DNA of 64,000 nt, taken from the NCBI GenBank assembly GCA_033763555.1, contig JANRKK010000030.1, positions 3,019 to 67,018 on the forward strand, given 5' to 3'. Source of the stretch: JALYJG01 sp033763555 (GTDB lineage: Bacteria; Pseudomonadota; Alphaproteobacteria; UBA9219). How positions within the stretch are numbered: position 1 is the stretch's first letter; each line of letters begins with the position of its first letter. Below, piece after piece: positions 8,693 through 18,047 of the stretch. The position numbers and the translations under genes are program-made. The notes below the pieces were generated by a model, which was not told the origin of the DNA, did not search any database, and worked only from the letters and a program-made list of their open reading frames with translations.

Positions 8693-9408
8693 TGCTGAAA
8701 CTCGAACAGGTGGCAACCCATTACGGCGCAGTTGAAGCGCTGCGCGGCGTTGACCTTGATGTGCGTAAAGGCGAGATCGTGACGCTGATCGGCGCAAATG
8801 GCGCGGGCAAGACCACTCTGCTTATGACCATCTGCGGCCATCCGCGCGCCTCAAGCGGCAGTATCGCCTTCAATGGCAATGACATCACACATCTGCCAAC
8901 AGACCAGATTGTCCGGCGCGGTGTAGCGCTGGTGCCCGAGGGAAGACGGATTTTTGCCAATCTGACGGTTTATGAAAATCTGCAACTTGGCGCACTGGTT
9001 GCCGACAAAAATCATTTTTCCGGAGATATGGAACGCGTCTGCACCCTTTTTCCGCGCCTGAAAGAACGGATGAGCCAGCGTGGTGGCACCCTGTCGGGTG
9101 GAGAGCAACAAATGCTGGCCATCGGTCGCGCGCTGATGAGCCGTCCGAAGCTCCTGCTGCTGGATGAACCTTCGCTGGGCCTCGCGCCGCTGGTGGTAAA
9201 GCAGATTTTCACGGCCCTTAAGGAAATTAATGAGCGCGACGGCACAACCATTTTCCTGGTCGAGCAAAACGCCCATATGGCGCTGCGCCTGGCAAACCGG
9301 GGCTATGTTTTGGTGACAGGGCGTATTATCCTTTCCGGCAGCGGTGCCGAACTTCTTGCCAACCCGGAAATCCGCGCCGCCTACCTCGAAGGTGGCGTTG
9401 CCGCCTGA
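8692..9408 (+). CDS. livF: branched-chain amino acid ABC transporter ATPase LivF
   Basis: 238 residues with Walker A GANGAGKTTLL, the ABC signature LSGGEQQMLAIGRAL and Walker B LLLLDEPSLGLAP, followed by IFLVEQNAHMAL. The wording of these motifs, and GRRIFANLTVYENLQLG, is that of LivF rather than LivG. It forms the second ATPase of the HAAT-type importer and is translationally coupled to livG. The first binding-protein gene starts 20 bases downstream, so all are probably one operon. Confidence 0.93.
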   Translation: MLKLEQVATHYGAVEALRGVDLDVRKGEIVTLIGANGAGKTTLLMTICGHPRASSGSIAFNGNDITHLPTDQIVRRGVALVPEGRRIFANLTVYENLQLGALVADKNHFSGDMERVCTLFPRLKERMSQRGGTLSGGEQQMLAIGRALMSRPKLLLLDEPSLGLAPLVVKQIFTALKEINERDGTTIFLVEQNAHMALRLANRGYVLVTGRIILSGSGAELLANPEIRAAYLEGGVAA

Positions 9409-9427
9409 CCCTGCCGAAAAGGACAAA

Positions 9428-10517
9428 ATGAAAAAGTTTCTTGCTACTTTTGCCTTCATGCTGTTCGCCATGCATCCGGCGTATGCGGATATTATCTGGG
9501 CGGTTGCGGGACCTTATACGGGTTCGGTCGCAGCACTTGGCCTGTCACAACAGTCTGGCGTCAAACAAGCGGTTGAAGACATCAATGCCGCTGGCGGCGT
9601 CAATGGCCAGAAAATCACTCTGAAAATTTACGATGACGCCTGCGACCCGAAACAGGCTGTCGCCGTGGCGAACAAGATTGTAACTGACAATATTCACTTG
9701 GTTCTGCATGGCTCCTGCTCAGCCGCCAGCCTAGCCGCACAGAAAACCTACATGGATGAAGGCACACTGGTGATCAACCCGACTTCTTCCAATCCCAAAA
9801 TCACCGATGAAGGCGGCTCCCATTTATTTCGTGCGATGTACCGCGATGATAATGCCGCCGTCGTTCTGGCAAATGAAATCAATAAAAATTATGCCGGAAA
9901 AAAGCTGGCAATCCTTCACGACAAATCCGCCTATGGTCAGGGCATCGCCGAATATGTCCGCAGCAATCTGAACAAAGCCGAATTCAAGGAAACCCTGTTC
10001 GAGGCTTATGACCCCGGCAATCATGATTATTCCTCGCTTGTAACCCGCCTGCGCGAAAAGGGTATCGAGGTTCTTTTTATGGGGTTATCCAGTTGAAACA
10101 GCCATGATCATCCGGCAAATGCGCGAGGCTGGACTAAAGGCGCAAGTGTTTGGCGGTGATTTGTCCGTACTGGAGTTCTGGAAAATCACAGGCAAGGCGG
10201 GCGAAGGCACGATGTATGCTTTTCCGCGCGATCCGCGCAAAGCGCCGGATGCCAAAGAAGTCCTGAAGAAACTGGAGAAATCTGGTGTCGTGATCGACGG
10301 CTATACGCTTTATGGCTATGCCGCCGCACAGGTGCTGGCCCAAGCCATGCAAAAAACCGATAGCACTGATCCTGGCAAAGTGGCCAATATCATTCACAAA
10401 GAAAAGTTCAAAACCGTTCTCGGTCCCTGGAGTTTCGACAAGAAAGGCGATGTCGAAAATATCCATCAGGTCATATTCCGCTGGCACAACGGCGAATATG
10501 TCGAGGTCGGCAAGTAA
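9428..10517 (+). pseudogene. frameshifted periplasmic amino-acid-binding protein (LivK-like)
   Basis: The first part (9428-10096) encodes a signal peptide (MKKFLATFAFMLFAMHPAYA) and the N-terminal lobe of a Leu/Ile/Val-type binding protein: GPYTGSVAALG, DDACDPKQAVAVANKI. It stops in VLFMGLSS. The rest continues in another frame, from about 10083 as GYPVETAMIIRQM through 10517. The two intact paralogues downstream read LDIGGYHTEAG or LFYGGYHTEAG at this point, so the two halves are one gene broken at the GGGG run 10081-10084. Adding two bases restores both frame and length; dropping one restores frame only. Either a sequencing error or a true (possibly phase-variable) frameshift is possible. 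Confidence 0.8.
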
Positions 10518-10535
10518 TCTTTTCCCGGAGGCGTC

Positions 10536-11636
10536 ATGAAAAAATATATCCTGACTTGCGCGTTTGCCGTTTTAACAGTTTCGCCTGCGCATGCTTATAT
10601 CGAAATTGGCCTCGCTGGCCCCCTGACCGGCCAGTATGCCAGCTTTGGCGAGCAGATGGCGCGTGGCGCTCTCCAGGCAGTCGCCGATATCAATGCCAAA
10701 GGCGGCATTAACGGCGAGATGCTTCAGATGCAAGCATTTGATGATGCCTGCGACCCCAAACAAGCCGTTACTGTAGCCAATCAACTGGCCAGCAGAGGTA
10801 TTAAATTTGTCATTGGCCATTTCTGCTCTGGCTCATCCATTCCGGCCTCCAAAGTTTACAATGAAGAAAACATCCTGATGATCTCGCCCTCCTCGACCAA
10901 TCCAGCCCTGACGGATGCCGGGCTGAAGAATATTTTCCGGGTATGCGGCCGTGACGATCAGCAAGGCGCCGTGCAGGCCCATTACCTGCTCAAGCATTTC
11001 CGCGACAAGAAAATCGCCATCATCCATGACAATTCAACGGGCGGCAAAGGTCAGGCCGATCAGGTGAAGAAAACCCTGAATGAAGCAGGCGTCAAGGAAG
11101 TGATGTTTGAATCCTATATGACGGGACAGCGTGATTATTCGGCGCTGATCGCCAAGCTGAAACAGCTGGGCGCACAAGCTTTGGATATCGGCGGCTACCA
11201 CACCGAAGCAGGGCTGATCGCACGCCAGATGAAAGAACAAAAAATGGATGTCCAGGTTATTGGCGGCGATGCGCTGGTGACGGATGAATTCTGGTCGATC
11301 ACAGGCCCGGCGGGCGAAGGCGTGCTGATGACGTTCGAGCCCGATCCACGCAACCGCCCGGAAGCCAAACCCGTTATGGATGCCATCCGCAAAACCAAAT
11401 TTGAGCCGGAAGGTTATACGCTTTATACCTATGCCGCCGTGCAGGCTGCCGTTGAGGGCATCAAGCGCGCAGGCGCTGCTAACCCGGCTAAAGTCGAAGC
11501 CGTCCTGAGGAAAGAGCCGATTAAAACCGTGATCGGTTCCATCGGCTTCAATGCCAAAGGTGATGTGACGGGCTCCAACTATGTCGTCTATCGCTGGCAT
11601 AACGGAAAATATGCAGAAATCAAGGACCAGCCATGA
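10536..11636 (+). CDS. LivK-type amino-acid-binding protein, copy 2
   Basis: 366 residues. A Sec signal peptide ends AHAY near residue 20, then IEIGLAGPLTGQYASFGEQM, DDACDPKQAVTVANQL, GHFCSGSSIPASKVYNEE and SPSSTNPALT. These are the ligand-pocket landmarks of the periplasmic type I branched-chain amino acid receptors. It lies in tandem with one frameshifted and one intact paralogue and overlaps the next by ATGA. The likely job is capture of branched-chain or polar amino acids or amides for the LivGF importer. Copies 2 and 3 are more like each other than the first copy, which suggests a recent duplication. Confidence 0.88.
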   Translation: MKKYILTCAFAVLTVSPAHAYIEIGLAGPLTGQYASFGEQMARGALQAVADINAKGGINGEMLQMQAFDDACDPKQAVTVANQLASRGIKFVIGHFCSGSSIPASKVYNEENILMISPSSTNPALTDAGLKNIFRVCGRDDQQGAVQAHYLLKHFRDKKIAIIHDNSTGGKGQADQVKKTLNEAGVKEVMFESYMTGQRDYSALIAKLKQLGAQALDIGGYHTEAGLIARQMKEQKMDVQVIGGDALVTDEFWSITGPAGEGVLMTFEPDPRNRPEAKPVMDAIRKTKFEPEGYTLYTYAAVQAAVEGIKRAGAANPAKVEAVLRKEPIKTVIGSIGFNAKGDVTGSNYVVYRWHNGKYAEIKDQP

Positions 11637-12730
11637 ATAAATTCTGGGCCGTTGCGACGGCACTTCTCTTTCTGTCTTTTCCTGCATTTGCCGACATCAA
11701 TATCGCCGCCGTCGGCCCTGTGACCGGGCAGGATGCCATGACGGGCGAACAGATGCAGCGCGGGGCGGAAGCCGCGGTCGAGGCCATCAATGCTCAAGGT
11801 GGTGTTCTAGGCCAAAAGCTGCGCTTGATTATCAAGGATGATGTCTGCGACCCCAAGCAGGCTGTCGCCATTGCCAACGAGCTGAGTGGTGCGAATATTT
11901 CCGGCGTAATCGGCCATATGTGTTCGGGTTCGGCCATTCCTGCCTCGAAAGTCTACAACGAGGAAAACATCCTGATGATCAGCCCCTCCTCCACCAGCCC
12001 GGTGCTGACGGAACAGGGGTTTGAAAATATCTTCCGCGTCTGCGGCCGCGACGACCAGCAGGGTGATGTTGTGGCCGCCTTTATCGCCAAGCAGTATCCT
12101 GGCAAAAATATCGCCATTGTTCAGGACAAAACCGCCTATGGAACGGGGCTGGCCAATCAGGTCAAAAAAACACTGAACAAGATGGGTGTTCATGAAAAAA
12201 TTTATGAATCCATTTCGCGCGGCGAACGTGATTATTCAGCGCTGCTGTCGAAACTGAAACAAAACCATATCGATGTTCTGTTCTACGGCGGCTATCACAC
12301 CGAAGCGGGGTTGATCACCCGTCAGATGCGCAATCAGGGCATGAAAACGGTTTTCATCGGCGGCGATGACCTGACAACCAAGGAATTCTGGTCGATTACA
12401 GGCGATGCGGGCGAAGGCGCCTTCATGAGCTTCAACACCGACCCGCGTACCAAACCGGAAGCAACCGAAGCCGTTAAACGCATCCGCGCCAGGGGCTTTG
12501 ACCCGGAAGGTATCACCCTTTACACCTACGCCGCCGTGCAGGTTTTGACGGAAGCCATGAAACGCGCTGGAAGCACGGATGCAAAAAAAGTCATTGCCGC
12601 TTTGCATGAGGGCAGTTACCCAACCGTTATCGGCCAGATTACTTTTGACAAAAAGAATGATGTGATGGACCCGGATTATATTATGTATCGCTGGGCAGAT
12701 GGCACTTATCTCCCTGTCGAGGGCCATTAA
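11633..12730 (+). CDS. LivK-type amino-acid-binding protein, copy 3
   Basis: 365 residues, signal peptide ending SFPAFA, then INIAAVGPVTGQDAMTGEQM, DDVCDPKQAVAIANEL, GHMCSGSAIPASKVYNEE and FRVCGRDDQQGDVVAAF. The pocket segment SGSxIPASKVYNEENILMISPSST is nearly identical to copy 2, while the N-terminal and hinge regions differ, so the ligands may overlap without being the same. The start overlaps the copy 2 stop. It ends six bases before the DedA-like gene, which could share the transcript. Confidence 0.88.
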   Translation: MNKFWAVATALLFLSFPAFADINIAAVGPVTGQDAMTGEQMQRGAEAAVEAINAQGGVLGQKLRLIIKDDVCDPKQAVAIANELSGANISGVIGHMCSGSAIPASKVYNEENILMISPSSTSPVLTEQGFENIFRVCGRDDQQGDVVAAFIAKQYPGKNIAIVQDKTAYGTGLANQVKKTLNKMGVHEKIYESISRGERDYSALLSKLKQNHIDVLFYGGYHTEAGLITRQMRNQGMKTVFIGGDDLTTKEFWSITGDAGEGAFMSFNTDPRTKPEATEAVKRIRARGFDPEGITLYTYAAVQVLTEAMKRAGSTDAKKVIAALHEGSYPTVIGQITFDKKNDVMDPDYIMYRWADGTYLPVEGH

Positions 12731-12736
12731 CTAGCC

Positions 12737-13321
12737 ATGTCCGTTATGCGCCCCCTTTATAACTGGGCCGTAGCCCAGGCAGAAAAACCTTACGCCCGGT
12801 GGATGTTGTTTTTCATGGCACTGCTCGAAGCGTGCCTTGTGCCTTTGCCGCCGGACATTCTCCTGCTGCCAATGATGATCGCGCAGCGCAAGCGGGCCTT
12901 TCACTTGGCATTCATCTGCACGGTCGGCTCAGTGCTTGGCGGGTTGGTCGGCTATGGCATCGGTGCATTGGCCATGGCAACCCTCGGCGAATGGATCGTC
13001 AACACCTACAATCTGCAAAGCGCATTTCAACTTTTTCAGGAGAATTTCCAGAAATGGGGCGTCTGGATCATTCTGGCCAAGGGGCTGACACCTATTCCCT
13101 ATATCCTTGTCACCATCGCCAGCGGCGTAGCGCATTTAAACCTGGCGATGTTCCTGATGTCAGTCATCATCATCCGCAGCGGGCGATTTTTTCTGGAAGC
13201 CTGGCTGGTTTACCGCTTCGGCGAATCCATCCGCGAATTTATTGAACGCTACCTGACATGGATTAGCCTCGCGGTTCTCGCGGCCATCGCGCTGGGCTGG
13301 TATGTGATTGCCTTTCATTAA
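12737..13321 (+). CDS. YqaA/DedA-type (VTT domain) membrane protein
   Basis: 194 residues with four or five membrane segments. MLFFMALLEACLVPLPPDILLLPMMIA is the characteristic re-entrant loop (E plus PLPPD) of the VTT/DedA fold, followed by GSVLGGLVGYGIGAL and AKGLTPIPYILVTIASG. Relatives act in lipid scrambling or transport at the inner membrane; this short subgroup (YqaA-like) has no firm function. It ends overlapping pepN tail-to-tail by three bases. It is probably transcribed with the liv genes upstream (six-base gap), but a functional link is not evident. Confidence 0.8.
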   Translation: MSVMRPLYNWAVAQAEKPYARWMLFFMALLEACLVPLPPDILLLPMMIAQRKRAFHLAFICTVGSVLGGLVGYGIGALAMATLGEWIVNTYNLQSAFQLFQENFQKWGVWIILAKGLTPIPYILVTIASGVAHLNLAMFLMSVIIIRSGRFFLEAWLVYRFGESIREFIERYLTWISLAVLAAIALGWYVIAFH

Positions 13322-15930
13322 GCTTTCAGGCTTTTTTCCACGATCTCGCGGACATTCGCTGAGAGCTTCTTCTGCCCCGCAAGTCGCTTGAGCTGTGCCA
13401 GCATCAGTTTCTGCCGTTTCGGTTCATAATCCTTCCAGCGCGCGAACTGCTTGGTCAGCGCCGCGGCGCTGTGCGGATTGATCGGGTCAATTTTCATAAT
13501 CATATCGGCGATGAAGCGATAGCCGGAACCGTCCCCGGCATGAAAGCCGACAATATTACCTGAAAACACGCCGATCAGCGCCGAAATGCGGTTTGGGTTC
13601 TTCATGCTGAAAGCCCGATGGCTCATCAGTTTTTGTACATTTTTTAGAACATCCGTACGCTTGGCTGAGGCCTGCACCGACAACCATTTATCCATGATGG
13701 TTGGTGATGTCTTCCAGCGCTTTTCAAATACGGCCAAAGCTTTCGTACGCAAGGGCGAATTGGTGTCCACAAGAATACCAAGCGCAGCGGTCTGGTCGGT
13801 CATATTCTTTGCCGTTGTCGCCTGCTTGAAGACTTGTTGCAGGACAGTTTTGTTTTCGTCCGCTGCGAGATAGGCAAGGCAAAGGTTTTTCAAACTGCGT
13901 TTGCCCATGCTGACACCATCTGTGGCAAAAGCATTCAACCCTTTCAACTGCTCATGTGTTTTCTTAAAGTCTTTCTGTAACTTACGGGCAATCAGGAGAA
14001 TGGCCTGCTTCCGAGCCGTATATAGCGCATCTGGATTTATAGGTTTCCCATCAGCGCTGAGTGCCAAGCCTAATTCACCTTCACTTGGCAGGGACAGCGC
14101 CATCGCCTTAAACGCGGCATCCAGTTTCTTATCGCGCAGAACATCGCCGAGTGCAGCCACCAGCCTGTCCATACTGCGCGCAGAAACAGGTTTTTTGTTC
14201 GCCATCGCCAGCAAATATTTTATCAGCAGCTTGTTCCCCGCTTCCCAACGGCAGAAGGAGTCGCTGTCATGCGCCAGCAGGAACAGCAATTCACCATCCG
14301 TATAGGGATAGACCAGCCGCACGGGTGCTGAAAAATTGCGTAGCAGCGACAAAATTGGTCTTGCCTTGATATTTTTAAAAGTAAATTCCTCACGCGGCTT
14401 CTTCACCGACAAGATTTTTGTGCCGATCAGATCCCTACCCTTCGCGTCCAGCAGGCCGATAGCCAGAGGAATATGCATCGGTTTTTTCGTTTTCTGGCCC
14501 GGTGTCGGCGGGCAGGACTGCTCAACCTTCAGGCGCAGCGTTTTGGCTCTGACGTCATACTGGCTGGCGACCTTCAAAACAGGTGTTCCCGCCTGCTGGT
14601 ACCACAGCATGAATTGGCGCAGGTCAATTCTGTTGGCATCGGCCATTGCCTTAACGAAATCATCGCAGGTTACGGCCTGCCCGTCATGGCGTTTGACATA
14701 CAGCTTCATGCCTTTGACGAAACCAGCGCGCCCCGCCAAAGTCTGGATCATGCGCACGACTTCCGAGCCCTTGTCATAGACAGTAGCCGTATAGAAATTA
14801 TCGATGGCCTGATAATGGTCGGGCCGCACGGGATGCGCCATTGCCCCTGCGTCTTCGGCATACTGACGGCGGCGCAGATCGCGGACATTATCCAGCCGTT
14901 CAACGGCAATGGAATTCATATCGCCGCAAAATTCCTGCTCACGGAAGACCGTTAGACCTTCTTTCAAGCTCAGCTGGAACCAGTCGCGGCAGGTGATGCG
15001 GTCGCCCGTCCAATTATGGAAATATTCGTGCCCAACAACGCGCTCGATAAAGGAAATTGTACCGTCCGTAGCGGTTTCCGGCAGCCCCAGCACGCAAGAG
15101 TCATTGAAGATGTTGAGACCCTTATTCTCCATCGCGCCCATATTGAAGAAGGGTGTTGCGACGATCATGAAACGGTCGAGATCATACTCGAGGCCAAAAA
15201 TCTTTTCATCCCACTTCATGGATTTTTTCAACGCCGTAAGGGCAAAGCCCGTTTCCTTCGTGCGGCCGGGCTCGACATATATTTCGATCCGAACCTTGCG
15301 GCCCGATTTGGTCGTGAAGCGGTCGGTGACCTTATCGAGCTTCCCGGCCACCATCGCGAAAAGGTAACAGGGCTTCGGATGCGGATCTTCCCATGTTGCC
15401 CAATGACGCCCCTGCCTTTCGCTGCCCGATTTCACCAAATTTCCGTTCGACAGCAGCACGGGATACTTCTTTTTGTCCGCATGGATGGTGACGCAGAATT
15501 TGGCCATCACATCCGGTCGGTCCGGATAATAGGTGATACGGCGAAAGCCTTCGGCTTCGCATTGCGTGCAAAGCATCGGCCCCGAAGCATAAAGCCCCGA
15601 CAGGGCCGTGTTCTTATAAGGATTATGCGTACTGACGATTTCCAGAATACCTTTGTCCGGCATGTTGGGGATGGTCAGATCATGCGGTGTCAGTCGATAA
15701 TCTTTCATCGACAGTTTGCGGCCATTGAGCGTGACGCTGAGCAGTTTCTGCGTCTCGCCCTGCAAAACTAGTGGCGCTTTTTTCTTTTTGCTTTTCGGAT
15801 TGCAACGGATTTTCAGCTTTGACGATACCCGCGCGTGATCAGGCCGGATATCCACATCCAGCATGGTATGATCGACCAGAAAATCCGGTGGGGTGTAATC
15901 GACAAGGAATATGTCTTTGCTGTGAGCCAT
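13318..15930 (-). CDS. pepN: aminopeptidase N (M1 family)
   Basis: 870 residues, full length for bacterial PepN. The exopeptidase motif GAMEN is at residues 265-269, and the zinc motif HEYFHNWTGD at 301-310 with the third ligand Glu at 324 (LKEGL). Downstream lie the DUF3458 immunoglobulin-like and helical C-terminal domains typical of the proteobacterial type. The enzyme removes N-terminal residues from peptides in the cytoplasm. No signal peptide is seen. It converges with the DedA-like gene and lies just downstream of the suf operon, with a 30-base gap to sufT, so read-through is possible. Confidence 0.96.
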   Translation of the reverse strand: MAHSKDIFLVDYTPPDFLVDHTMLDVDIRPDHARVSSKLKIRCNPKSKKKKAPLVLQGETQKLLSVTLNGRKLSMKDYRLTPHDLTIPNMPDKGILEIVSTHNPYKNTALSGLYASGPMLCTQCEAEGFRRITYYPDRPDVMAKFCVTIHADKKKYPVLLSNGNLVKSGSERQGRHWATWEDPHPKPCYLFAMVAGKLDKVTDRFTTKSGRKVRIEIYVEPGRTKETGFALTALKKSMKWDEKIFGLEYDLDRFMIVATPFFNMGAMENKGLNIFNDSCVLGLPETATDGTISFIERVVGHEYFHNWTGDRITCRDWFQLSLKEGLTVFREQEFCGDMNSIAVERLDNVRDLRRRQYAEDAGAMAHPVRPDHYQAIDNFYTATVYDKGSEVVRMIQTLAGRAGFVKGMKLYVKRHDGQAVTCDDFVKAMADANRIDLRQFMLWYQQAGTPVLKVASQYDVRAKTLRLKVEQSCPPTPGQKTKKPMHIPLAIGLLDAKGRDLIGTKILSVKKPREEFTFKNIKARPILSLLRNFSAPVRLVYPYTDGELLFLLAHDSDSFCRWEAGNKLLIKYLLAMANKKPVSARSMDRLVAALGDVLRDKKLDAAFKAMALSLPSEGELGLALSADGKPINPDALYTARKQAILLIARKLQKDFKKTHEQLKGLNAFATDGVSMGKRSLKNLCLAYLAADENKTVLQQVFKQATTAKNMTDQTAALGILVDTNSPLRTKALAVFEKRWKTSPTIMDKWLSVQASAKRTDVLKNVQKLMSHRAFSMKNPNRISALIGVFSGNIVGFHAGDGSGYRFIADMIMKIDPINPHSAAALTKQFARWKDYEPKRQKLMLAQLKRLAGQKKLSANVREIVEKSLKA

Positions 15931-15960
15931 GCCTTATAAAAGCAGGATTCGGCAGCGATC

Positions 15961-16284
15961 TCAAAACATATTCAGTTGCAGCTTGGCTTCATCCGACATG
16001 CGGGACTTATCCCAAGGCGGGTCCCAGACCAGATCAACCTTGATAGCGCCAAGCTCATCCAACTCTTCCACCGCGCGCTTGACCATCTCCGGCATCTGTC
16101 CGGCCACGGGGCAGTTCGGTGTCGTCAGCGTCATGGTGATATGCAGATCATTCTTCCCTTCGGCGGCGGGCTGCAGATCGACGCTGTAGATAAGGCCGAG
16201 GTCGTATAGATTCACAGGAATTTCCGGATCGTAAACCGTGCGGATGCGGTTGACGATTTTATCCTGCAATGTTTCTTCACTCAT
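15961..16284 (-). CDS. sufT: SUF-associated DUF59/MIP18 family protein SufT
   Basis: 107 residues, one DUF59 domain: VYDPEIPVNLYDLGLIY (about 17-33), then TLTTPNCPVAGQMPEMV with the conserved Cys, and VWDPPWDKSRMSDEAK near the end. SufT proteins help mature iron-sulfur proteins, probably as a carrier or targeting factor. It is the last gene of the suf operon and overlaps sufU by four bases. Family and position both agree. Confidence 0.93.
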   Translation of the reverse strand: MSEETLQDKIVNRIRTVYDPEIPVNLYDLGLIYSVDLQPAAEGKNDLHITMTLTTPNCPVAGQMPEMVKRAVEELDELGAIKVDLVWDPPWDKSRMSDEAKLQLNMF

Positions 16285-16760
16285 TCCGTCGTCACTTTCT
16301 TTTCATTCTTCATTGCCGCCTGCATCGTATGCCAGGCCAGGGTCGCGCATTTCACGCGCATGGGATAATGCCGCACGCCCGCCAGCGCCTGCAGCCGTGC
16401 AAGGTCATCCTCATCGATACCTTCAGGCGTTACCGCATCCGCGCCAGTGCAGGCGGCATGCATATAATTGAAAAGAGTTTCGGCCTGTTTGAGCGTTTTG
16501 CCTTTCAGCATCTCGGTCATCATCGAGGCCGATGCCACCGAAATGGCACAGCCGCTGCCCTGAAACGCGGAATCCTGAACGATACCGTTGCTGTCGACGG
16601 TTACATAGAGAACCAGCTTATCGCCGCAAAGCGGGTTGTGCCCCAGCGCCTCATGGTTCGCGCCGGACAGCACGCGGAAATTACGCGGATGCTTACCGTG
16701 ATCGAGGATCAGATCTTGATACAAATCGCGTAGATCACTGTCTAATGCCGCATTGCTCAT
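16281..16760 (-). CDS. sufU: SUF iron-sulfur scaffold/sulfurtransferase SufU
   Basis: 159 residues with the IscU-like ligands C45 and D47 (NPLCGDKL), C71 (GSGCAISVASASMM) and C138 (RVKCATLAWH). The insert of about 20 residues between the second and third cysteines is typical of SufU rather than IscU. In related systems SufU accepts sulfur from SufS. It overlaps sufS by four bases and sufT by four, indicating coupled translation. With SufU present and no sufE or sufA visible, this is the SufBCDSU-type layout. Confidence 0.94.
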   Translation of the reverse strand: MSNAALDSDLRDLYQDLILDHGKHPRNFRVLSGANHEALGHNPLCGDKLVLYVTVDSNGIVQDSAFQGSGCAISVASASMMTEMLKGKTLKQAETLFNYMHAACTGADAVTPEGIDEDDLARLQALAGVRHYPMRVKCATLAWHTMQAAMKNEKKVTTE

Positions 16761-18034
16761 GCAAAAATCTCCTGCACCTTCTGCAGCGCCTTCAACAGCG
16801 CATCGATGTCAGCCTTTGTTGTATAAAGTCCAAATGAAGCGCGGGCCGTAGCCGCAATACCCAGATGCTCCATCAAAGGCTGAGCGCAATGATGTCCGGC
16901 GCGAATGGCGACGCCCTGGCGATCGAGGATGGTACCGATGTCATGCGGGTGTGCGCCTTCCATGACAAAGGAGATAACTCCCGCCTTGCGCGGCGCGGTA
17001 CCGATGATTTTCAGACTGTTGATGGCGCGCAATTTTTCGGTCGCATAATTCAGTAATTCATTTTCGTGCCGCGCGATGCGCGCCATGCCGATGGCCGAGA
17101 CATAATCAATCGCCGCGCCGAGACCGATCACTTCGGTGATCGCGGGCGTACCCGCCTCAAAGCGATGCGGCGGGTCTTTGTAGGTGGTCTCAGCGAAACT
17201 GACGCTGGCGATCATGTCGCCGCCGCCCTGATAAGGCGGCATCTGTTTCAAAATGTCGTGTTTGCCATACAGAACGCCGATACCCGTCGGGCCATAGAGC
17301 TTGTGGCCGGAGAACACATAAAAGTCAGCATCCAGCGCCTGCACATCGACGGGCATATGCATAATCGCCTGACAGCCATCGAGAAGCACCAGCGCGCCCT
17401 GCGCATGCGCGAGCTTGATGATCTCTTCAACCGGCAAAATCGTGCCCAGGGCATTCGACACATGGGCAACGGCAACCAGTTTTGTGCGCGGCGACAGCGC
17501 GGCCTTCACATCTTCAATCCGCACATCGCCTTCCGGTGTGATCGGCACAATGCGCAGGACAATGCCGATTTCCTCGCGCAGCATCTGCCACGGCACAATA
17601 TTGGCGTGATGCTCCAGCGTGGTGATGACGATTTCATCGCCTTTTTTCAGGAATTTGCGGCCCCAGGTCGCAGCGACCAGATTGATGGCCTCGGTGCCGT
17701 TGCGCGTAAAAATAATTTCATCTTCATGCGCCGCATGAATAAAGCGCCGCACGGTTTCGCGTACGGCTTCGTATTTGTCTGTCGCGCGGACGCTCAGCTC
17801 ATGCACGCCGCGATGAATGTTAGCGTAGTCGGTTTCCTGAAACCGCTGCATGGCCTCCAGAACCATGCGCGGTTTCTGCGCGCTTGCAGCACTGTCGAGA
17901 TAAACCAACGGATGCGCATGAATCTGCTGCGCCAGAACGGGGAAATCCTTGCGGTATTGTTCCGCCTGATAGGCACGCGGCGCGGCGCAGCCGAAAAGCT
18001 CATCTTCGCCTGTTTGACAGGAAAGTTTAGCCAT
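16757..18034 (-). CDS. sufS: cysteine desulfurase SufS
   Basis: 425 residues from ATG 18034. The PLP lysine lies in FSGHKLYGPTG (K245) and the catalytic cysteine in RAGHHCAQPLM (C383), with TEAINLVA and THHANI-type cofactor contacts (TTLEHHANIVPW). The enzyme takes sulfur from cysteine for cluster assembly. The frame is open to 18055, but the extra residues coincide with a GGGGGAGG ribosome-binding site placed properly for 18034, which decides the start. A palindromic element (18048-18203) separates it from the GNAT gene, so its expression may need its own promoter or read-through. Confidence 0.95.
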   Translation of the reverse strand: MAKLSCQTGEDELFGCAAPRAYQAEQYRKDFPVLAQQIHAHPLVYLDSAASAQKPRMVLEAMQRFQETDYANIHRGVHELSVRATDKYEAVRETVRRFIHAAHEDEIIFTRNGTEAINLVAATWGRKFLKKGDEIVITTLEHHANIVPWQMLREEIGIVLRIVPITPEGDVRIEDVKAALSPRTKLVAVAHVSNALGTILPVEEIIKLAHAQGALVLLDGCQAIMHMPVDVQALDADFYVFSGHKLYGPTGIGVLYGKHDILKQMPPYQGGGDMIASVSFAETTYKDPPHRFEAGTPAITEVIGLGAAIDYVSAIGMARIARHENELLNYATEKLRAINSLKIIGTAPRKAGVISFVMEGAHPHDIGTILDRQGVAIRAGHHCAQPLMEHLGIAATARASFGLYTTKADIDALLKALQKVQEIFA

Positions 18035-18047
18035 TCCGGCCTCCCCC

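Noticed and set aside
15016..15771. 251-codon plus-strand frame opposite pepN
   Set aside because: Antisense to a conserved gene; random-looking composition.
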